The translations under genes were made by a program, and so were the position numbers. From the NCBI GenBank assembly GCA_018340375.1, contig JAFFJZ010000007.1, forward strand, positions 3,472,001-3,536,000: a DNA stretch of 64,000 nucleotides, given 5' to 3'. The notes beneath the pieces were generated by a model, which saw only the letters and a list, made by a program, of their open reading frames with translations, did no database searches and was not told the origin of the DNA. This DNA is from Gonatopus flavifemur. Taxonomy: Eukaryota; Arthropoda; Insecta; Hymenoptera; Dryinidae. Shown here piece by piece: positions 58,571-64,000 of the stretch (position 1 is the first letter of the stretch; each line of letters opens with the position of its first letter).

Positions 58571-59336
58571 CACCCGAGTCGAAATTTTGCCCCTACTTTG
58601 CTGCTAATAATGCTGTTTTCAGTAGGGGGATCAGATAGTAAAGTAGGAGCAGTTTCAATGAGATATTTTCTCCTACTTTGCAGTAGGACATAAAGACATA
58701 ACCCTACTTTTGGAATTGGTTTTTGTTTTGTATCTAATAAAACATAAAATTCTTTATAACAGTGATAAATCAATGTGATTTTTGTGATAAGATTATATTT
58801 TGGTTTGAATTCATTATTTTGTGCTTTCCATTGAAAAATTATTCACATTATGTTATGTGTAAGAAGTGAACTAGAAAATATTACAAGTTATGAATGTATC
58901 GTCATGATTCTTCAAGTGTCCCTGTTTTTCATCAAAATCAAATCCCAAAGGAGACTTTTGTGGAATCATATTTATGGTATGTAAAAGTCACATAGATCTC
59001 TTTCATTTAGATTATTCAAAGAAACGAGCGGTCACGGTTTTTTTTAATGCTTCAAAGTGAAGTTCGTGTATCATTGGCATTCATTATCATTTTGCTCACT
59101 TATATATGTGAGCTTCTGATTGAGTTACCTTAATCACTTAAAGTGAAGTGGAGTGTTTTTTGATAAGTGACGTGAAATGGCTCCCTCACTCAAACAATGT
59201 GCATAATATAAAATTAACTGTAAGGTTGTTGGAATAAATTGTCTACGAATAAGTATGACTTGAATCGTTAAAGATATTATCTTACACTTATATTGGAAGC
59301 GCAGTGGATTTCCTTTCTCTGATCAAAATGAACTAC

Positions 59337-59658
59337 TGGCACGATGGATACTTAACTGTGATTTGCTTCCAAAGAGTATTTCTACATCACTTTATTGAAC
59401 AATACATATATGTGGTTATGAATGGAGCCTAAGGGTTTTAACAATAAAAAATCATCTGTCGAATTACAAGCACAGGGAATTCTCTTCATCACCATAAATT
59501 ACATGCGACATGAGAAATATTCAATTGATTTTCATTCTTACAAATTGACTGAATAATTTGTTCATATCTAATTATTCATAAATACATGTATAGTTCAATG
59601 AAGTTATTTTCAAGTAATTTTTGACAATCAATATCTCTTATAAGTATCTATCGTGCCA
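59337..59658. mobile_element. MITE with TGGCACGATGGATACTT ends, copy 1
   Basis: TGGCACGATGGATACTT at the left and AAGTATCTATCGTGCCA at the right. About 320 bp. Aligns with 59909-60225 throughout. Confidence 0.7.
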
Positions 59659-59908
59659 ATGGTTCATGGTAGTCAGAGTAAAGAAAACTCACTGCGCTCC
59701 CAATATGTAAGGCAATTCTTTTATCGACTCAAGTGTTGTGGATACCTACTTCTTATTCGCAAAGAATTTATGTCAACCAAGTGGCTGGTCATTTCACTTC
59801 ATACAGATTGTGGATCGAAGGAATGACATCACTTCATTCCACTTGATCACCTGAAAAATCATCAGAGGTTTACAAAAGTGGTAGCGATAGTACATTCTTT
59901 CTGACAAT

Positions 59909-60225
59909 TGGTATGATGGATACTTGACTGTGATTTGATTCCAAAAAATATTTGTACATAACTTCATTGAATGATACATGTAGTTATGAATAGAGTTCAA
60001 GATTCTTACCATTAGAAAGATCATCTCTCAAATTACAAGCATAGGGAATTTCGTTCACTACCATACCTCACATGCAACAATATAAATATTCAATTGATTC
60101 TGATTCTTGCAAATGGACCTAATAATTTGTTCATATATAATTATTCATAACTACATGCATAGTTCAATGAAGTTATTTTTAAGTAATTTTTGACAATCTG
60201 TCCCTTATAAGTATCTATCGTGCCA
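59909..60225. mobile_element. MITE with TGGCACGATGGATACTT ends, copy 2
   Basis: Direct second copy about 570 bp downstream, same orientation, with a changed left tip (TGGTATGATGGATACTT). Both copies are followed by AATRGTTCATRGTA, so the duplicated unit may extend beyond the MITE. Confidence 0.7.
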
Positions 60226-60386
60226 ATAGTTCATAGTAATTCACATGATTTGTGATAGAAAACAGGTATGTGAAATATCACATAAACTACGATAGACTAT
60301 CTATCATTCATTCCACATGCACCACGACTGCTCAAGTTTGTGATTGACAACGATTATATGTAAACATAACCTCAATACAATCACTC

Positions 60387-60620
60387 CAGTTATTCTCTAG
60401 ATTGTTACAAGGCCTTGCAAGTCCCTCACAAGGGACTAGTTAGGCCTTTGTGAGGCTTAGAGAATGACCAGAATGATTTTTGCTGAAGTATCTACCAGTC
60501 AAACTTGTGAGGAGCTCACTGTTAACTTGCAAGTTCAACTAGACTAGTTTTGCCTTAAGAAAAACTTGCGAGGGCCTCGAGATAACTAGAGAATGCCTAG
60601 AATAATTTCTGCTACAAAAG
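60387..60620. repeat. degenerate repeat, about 120 bp period
   Basis: AGAGAATGACCAGAATGATT (about 60469) and AGAGAATGCCTAGAATAATT (about 60589) are related direct repeats. Words such as CTTGCAAGTCC, CTTGTGAGG and CTTGCGAGGGCCTC recur between them, and an inverse TTATTCTCTAG lies at 60390. Confidence 0.4.
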
Positions 60621-61552
60621 ATCACGGGTGCTGTAGAAAACGTAATGGTTAGGATTCAGATTTTAAACCCGTAATTTTTCTACAGTATTCGTAAGCTTCC
60701 GTATTTTCATATAAAAATCCATTTTACAAACCTCTGTTTCTGGTTTAATAAAAAAATGTTCAAAAAGTCATATTTTCCAGCGGCATTGTTTCCGTGTATT
60801 TAGTCGATTGCAATCTCTGAAGAAACGATTAGTTCATAGTGGAAATAGATATTTTTGTATATGAGAGAAGGCTTATTCGAATTAATTCAACGATAATACA
60901 TTGATAATCATTTTCTCCGTCATATTCAAATATGTACATCTACACCATGAATTTATTTCATATTAAATATAAAAAAGTTTTCTTACCACTTGTATTTATA
61001 TGCATTTTGATAATCAAGCTTACGTGACAGTGCCAGTCAATAAAAAAGAACTTGAGTAATTTGATAAGTTTGTTTTTAATTTCCTCTTATAATTCAAGTC
61101 GGGTATTCCATTCTTTATACACCTACATAAAACATCCAGTTGCAAACAAATCTGATGGATCTTCATTCGGGTAAAGACAAATTTGATTTGATTCTAAAAA
61201 ACAAAATTTTCTTTGATTCTATAAAATAAATATTTATTTTAATGAAATGAATGTTTAATTTGAATCAAGTCATAATTATTAGATTCGTATGTGAATAAGA
61301 ATCTATTTGTTTGATGGATATAATTTTGATTTACTTGAGAAAATGCGCTTTATGTGATATTATTATTATTCGAAAAATCCAACATGTGGGAGCATTAGGT
61401 TCTATGTAGGAGCAGTAGATTGTGGAGTAGAAAAATAGAATCAAAAAATATTCGGAGCGGAGAAGTAGGATCAAGTAGTTTCTATAGCGTGAAAATAGGG
61501 GCAATTTTACTGATTGGATCGACAAAGCAGGGGCAAAATTTCGACTCGGGCA

Positions 61553-62395
61553 TTGCTGGACACTCGTTTACAAGAATCTCTGACAACGGTCACCGTAATT
61601 TCAGCAAATCAACATTGAATATCAGATAACAAATACATCATTTCACTGACATTTCTAACGAATTGTTTCATCTAAACAAAAAATTATGATTGAAATACAA
61701 TTTTTCCATAAAGGGAGTAGAATTATGTTTTTAATTTTCCTAACAGTATCATTCGAAGACGGGGTAGTGAAATTGTGGGATCCAAGCCTAACATTATATA
61801 AAACATATATGTTATAAAGTGCATACTTTCACTATCTTGCTCAGTCATGATATTGGTATATTCACTCATCCTGATAGTTCAGTGCAACATGTAGTTACAT
61901 CAGAAACATTATTCAACAGTTAGAAATCATTGAAAAAAAAAACAAATTAATGACCTTGTTTCTGCCGGAATCAGTCAAACACACTCTTGTTAATACTGGG
62001 CCATTCATCAATCCTCTGGATTACCAAAACCACATCTTTTATTTCTCCAGACATGAGTATCAAATGTATTTCTACACTGAAAGAGTTTTCATGTTCGTGC
62101 GTATTCTTTTGACGAAACCAGTTATTTTCTCCCTTCATTATCTGGATCAAAACTTGGATGCGGAATAGGATGTGAATTACGCGTGTAAGTTTTCTCTACC
62201 CCTCCCTGTCATCATAAATGAGCGCTGAGAGAAATGAGTATAGAGCACATATGAGTAAAGTACCGAACATGGTAGTGATAAAAGTCATGTATAAAAACAT
62301 GTGGAATCTTTCTATCAACACTTCCAGGAACTTGGAAAAATTAAGATCATTCTGCAATTTGAATAATGTCTTCTAGAGGTTTACAGATGTTCTCA
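61553..62395. other. no supported feature
   Basis: AT-rich sequence with no recognised exon or repeat ends. Confidence 0.35.
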
Positions 62396-62397
62396 TA

Positions 62398-62605
62398 CAC
62401 GGAAAAAAATGAACTGTTAATTTTACCAGAATTCCGGTTACTATATGGACAGCAAGGAATATCTGTGACTTTTACTGGAATTCTTGTTAAATTTACCGGA
62501 GCCCTTGTTAGATTTGCCGGAGACTTGATTCATTTAACTAGAATTCCGGTTAAAATGGCAGTAATTCTTGCTGTCCATATATTAACCGGAGTATTTTTTT
62601 CAGTG
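62398..62605. mobile_element. 208-bp MITE with TTACCGGAATTC modules, TA duplication
   Basis: CACGGAAAAAAATGAACTG at the left and GGAGTATTTTTTTCAGTG at the right, with TA on both sides. The inner arms ACTATATGGACAGCAAG and CTTGCTGTCCATATATTAAC are inverted. The interior repeats TTTACCGGA, AGAATTCCGGTTA and related words. An 80-codon frame here belongs to the repeat. Confidence 0.78.
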
Positions 62606-62607
62606 TA

Positions 62608-63735
62608 GCTACTGAGCATTCATCAGAGAGATTTTTAGAACATCTCAAAAGAGTTCAGAGTGAATTTTGAAGGTGAAGCTGAATTCCATGAATGTAGATA
62701 TACGTAGCTGTCTCTTTTATCGAAAAATATACAATAATTGTTCATTTACACTGTCAGGAATATCTGGAATTTTTTTTCAATCACGTATATGGATCCACAT
62801 ACATACCCATTCTACATTACATCCAATGTACAAAAAAAATGGAATAACTATATACTATGCTATAGTTTACATTGAATTTAATGTAAAATGTCCATGAAAC
62901 TGAATTCGTGCATGTATTTGAAAACAACTTCTAGCAAAATCGTTGAAACTGATGCAGAAATTTCTAACAGTGTAAGAGAAATCTCATCACAATTATATTA
63001 ATATGTAGGAGAGAATATTTTTTGTATCGATTGAAATATCTTGTGAACCAATCTATATTTTTCTACACAGAGGGTCGGCATGAGGTCAAGTGTGGCCTTA
63101 GGTCATGATATGTAATTTTTTTCCTACGTTCGAAAAAACAACTTGTGGAACCAAACCTCACCACTCTCCAAATGGTACCGCCTGAGGCGATTGTCTATTT
63201 CACCTATACAGCTGCACCAGCCCTATCTTCCCCCGTTCATCATACGACTCCATCGTTAGGTGGATACCGATGCTAGGAGTCTAGTGAACGGTTCTTCTCA
63301 ATGCTTTTGGAACTGATGTGATTTAGGATTCCATTAAACCAGGAGCTTCATTGGAAATTTAATGGTAATATTGTGTCAGTTAGTTGAATTCAATTTTGAG
63401 TTCCAGTGAATTGGAAATTACCCATGTGGAAATGGAAACACGGGCCAATACTGGCTGAACACTGTTGCCAGATTTGCCAGTACTGGCGAATTCACTCTCA
63501 CCATTACAGAGCCAGTTGAATTGACGATACTGACCCGGAGTTGAAATGATAACATCGTTGAACGGTAACATCCTATGTGCGAATTCAAACTCGACCCAAT
63601 ATGGCACAGTACCGGTAACCAAAGTTATCCGTGTTATCATATTTCAAATAATAAAAAAATACTTCAAATTTGAAATTCTTCCAAATCCATTTTTTTCATT
63701 CTCGTTATCGAAGAAAGGCATTTTGGAAGTTCACC
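62608..63735. other. no supported feature
   Basis: Includes GC-richer sequence at 63070-63260 and a TGCCAGTACTGGC-type palindromic patch at 63440-63490. Nothing assignable. Confidence 0.35.
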
Positions 63736-63739
63736 TCAT

Positions 63740-63820
63740 GAGGATTGAACGATACGACTGTGGAATAAATTTCATCGGAATCGGATGAGTGGAACAGAAA
63801 ACATGCGCGTTCGCAAATTA

Positions 63821-63861
<41 letters not shown>

Positions 63862-64000
63862 TAAACAGACACGGAACCAAGAATTTTCCCCGAATTTGGA
63901 GAAACATTTTGGCCCAAGAGATTTTGAGTTTGGGGACAAAAAAATTTCGGTCCTTCGGAACGATCACGAAGCTTCCTTCTAGCGAGGAAGCAATAATCAG
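63740..64000 (+). repeat. interspersed repeat copy with internal (AC)n tract
   Basis: Aligns with 31860-32125: ATGCGCGTTCGCAAATTA, GACACGGAACCAAGAATTTT, and GGAACGATCACGAAGCTTCC ending GAGGAAGCAAT. A pure AC run (about 63823-63859) interrupts it. The window ends at or just after the repeat end. Confidence 0.6.
63823..63859. repeat. (AC)n microsatellite
   Basis: Pure AC dinucleotide run of about 36 bp inside the interspersed repeat. Confidence 0.95.

Larger units (their letters stand above)
58573..61550. mobile_element. 3 kb element with CCCGAGTCGAAATTTTGCCCC ends
   Basis: The left end CCCGAGTCGAAATTTTGCCC and the right end are inverses with one mismatch over about 28 bp. CA lies on both sides, consistent with a 2-bp duplication. 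Subterminal regions repeat CTACTTTGC / GTAGGAG words in both orientations. It contains two copies of a smaller MITE and no recognisable transposase. Confidence 0.7.

Noticed and set aside
62366..62608. 80-codon open frame with repeated hydrophobic blocks
   Set aside because: It coincides with the MITE at 62398-62605, whose repeated TTACCGG words create the pseudo-repeats in translation.

Overview
This 64 kb window is AT-rich animal DNA, almost certainly from an insect. It has exon/intron structure with a canonical acceptor and donor, a DLC-type RhoGAP exon, and mariner, hAT and LINE relics. No bacterial operons, rRNA or CRISPR arrays are present. The order cannot be fixed from the sequence. 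Only one convincing host coding exon was found: 72 nt at 853-924 (+), encoding the first half of the SAM domain of a DLC/crossveinless-c Rho GTPase-activating protein. The rest reads as intron or intergenic DNA filled with decayed transposable elements. Two repeat-poor islands (about 7.69-8.04 kb and 29.3-29.85 kb) look like possible internal promoters or 5' UTRs; this is inference only.

Layout: 0-5 kb holds a GAACGTTC-rich repeat, the SAM exon and a truncated hAT element carrying a 1.84 kb insertion. 5-14 kb holds small MITEs, a (GA)n tract, a 1.5 kb non-autonomous element and a mariner N-terminal fragment. 14-22 kb holds a 4.4 kb transposon with about 570 bp terminal inverted repeats and a broken DDE-like gene, followed by nested MITEs. 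23.8-24.8 kb is a hAT element nested in a MITE. 31-45 kb has four copies of a MITE built from TTTGCTG/CAGCAAA palindromes, a complete hAT copy with an 8-bp TSD, a dispersed 120-130 bp minisatellite and a hairpin hAT MITE. 46-52 kb has an array of four hairpins with a conserved loop but different stems, a tRNA-derived SINE, a 5'-truncated LINE with a 9-bp TSD, and an internally deleted mariner with TIRs and a TA TSD. 52-64 kb has further hAT and MITE copies and a 3 kb element.

The main pattern is a cohort of more than a dozen non-autonomous elements that begin CAC(T/G/A)G followed by an A-rich stretch. Most are flanked by 2-bp duplications of varied sequence (TA, TT, CA, TG, AA). Many have interiors made of short inverted-repeat modules, a different module for each family. 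The ends and TSDs recall CACTA/EnSpm-like transposons rather than Tc1/mariner. No matching autonomous transposase lies in the window. Nested copies and paralogous empty sites give a relative insertion order.
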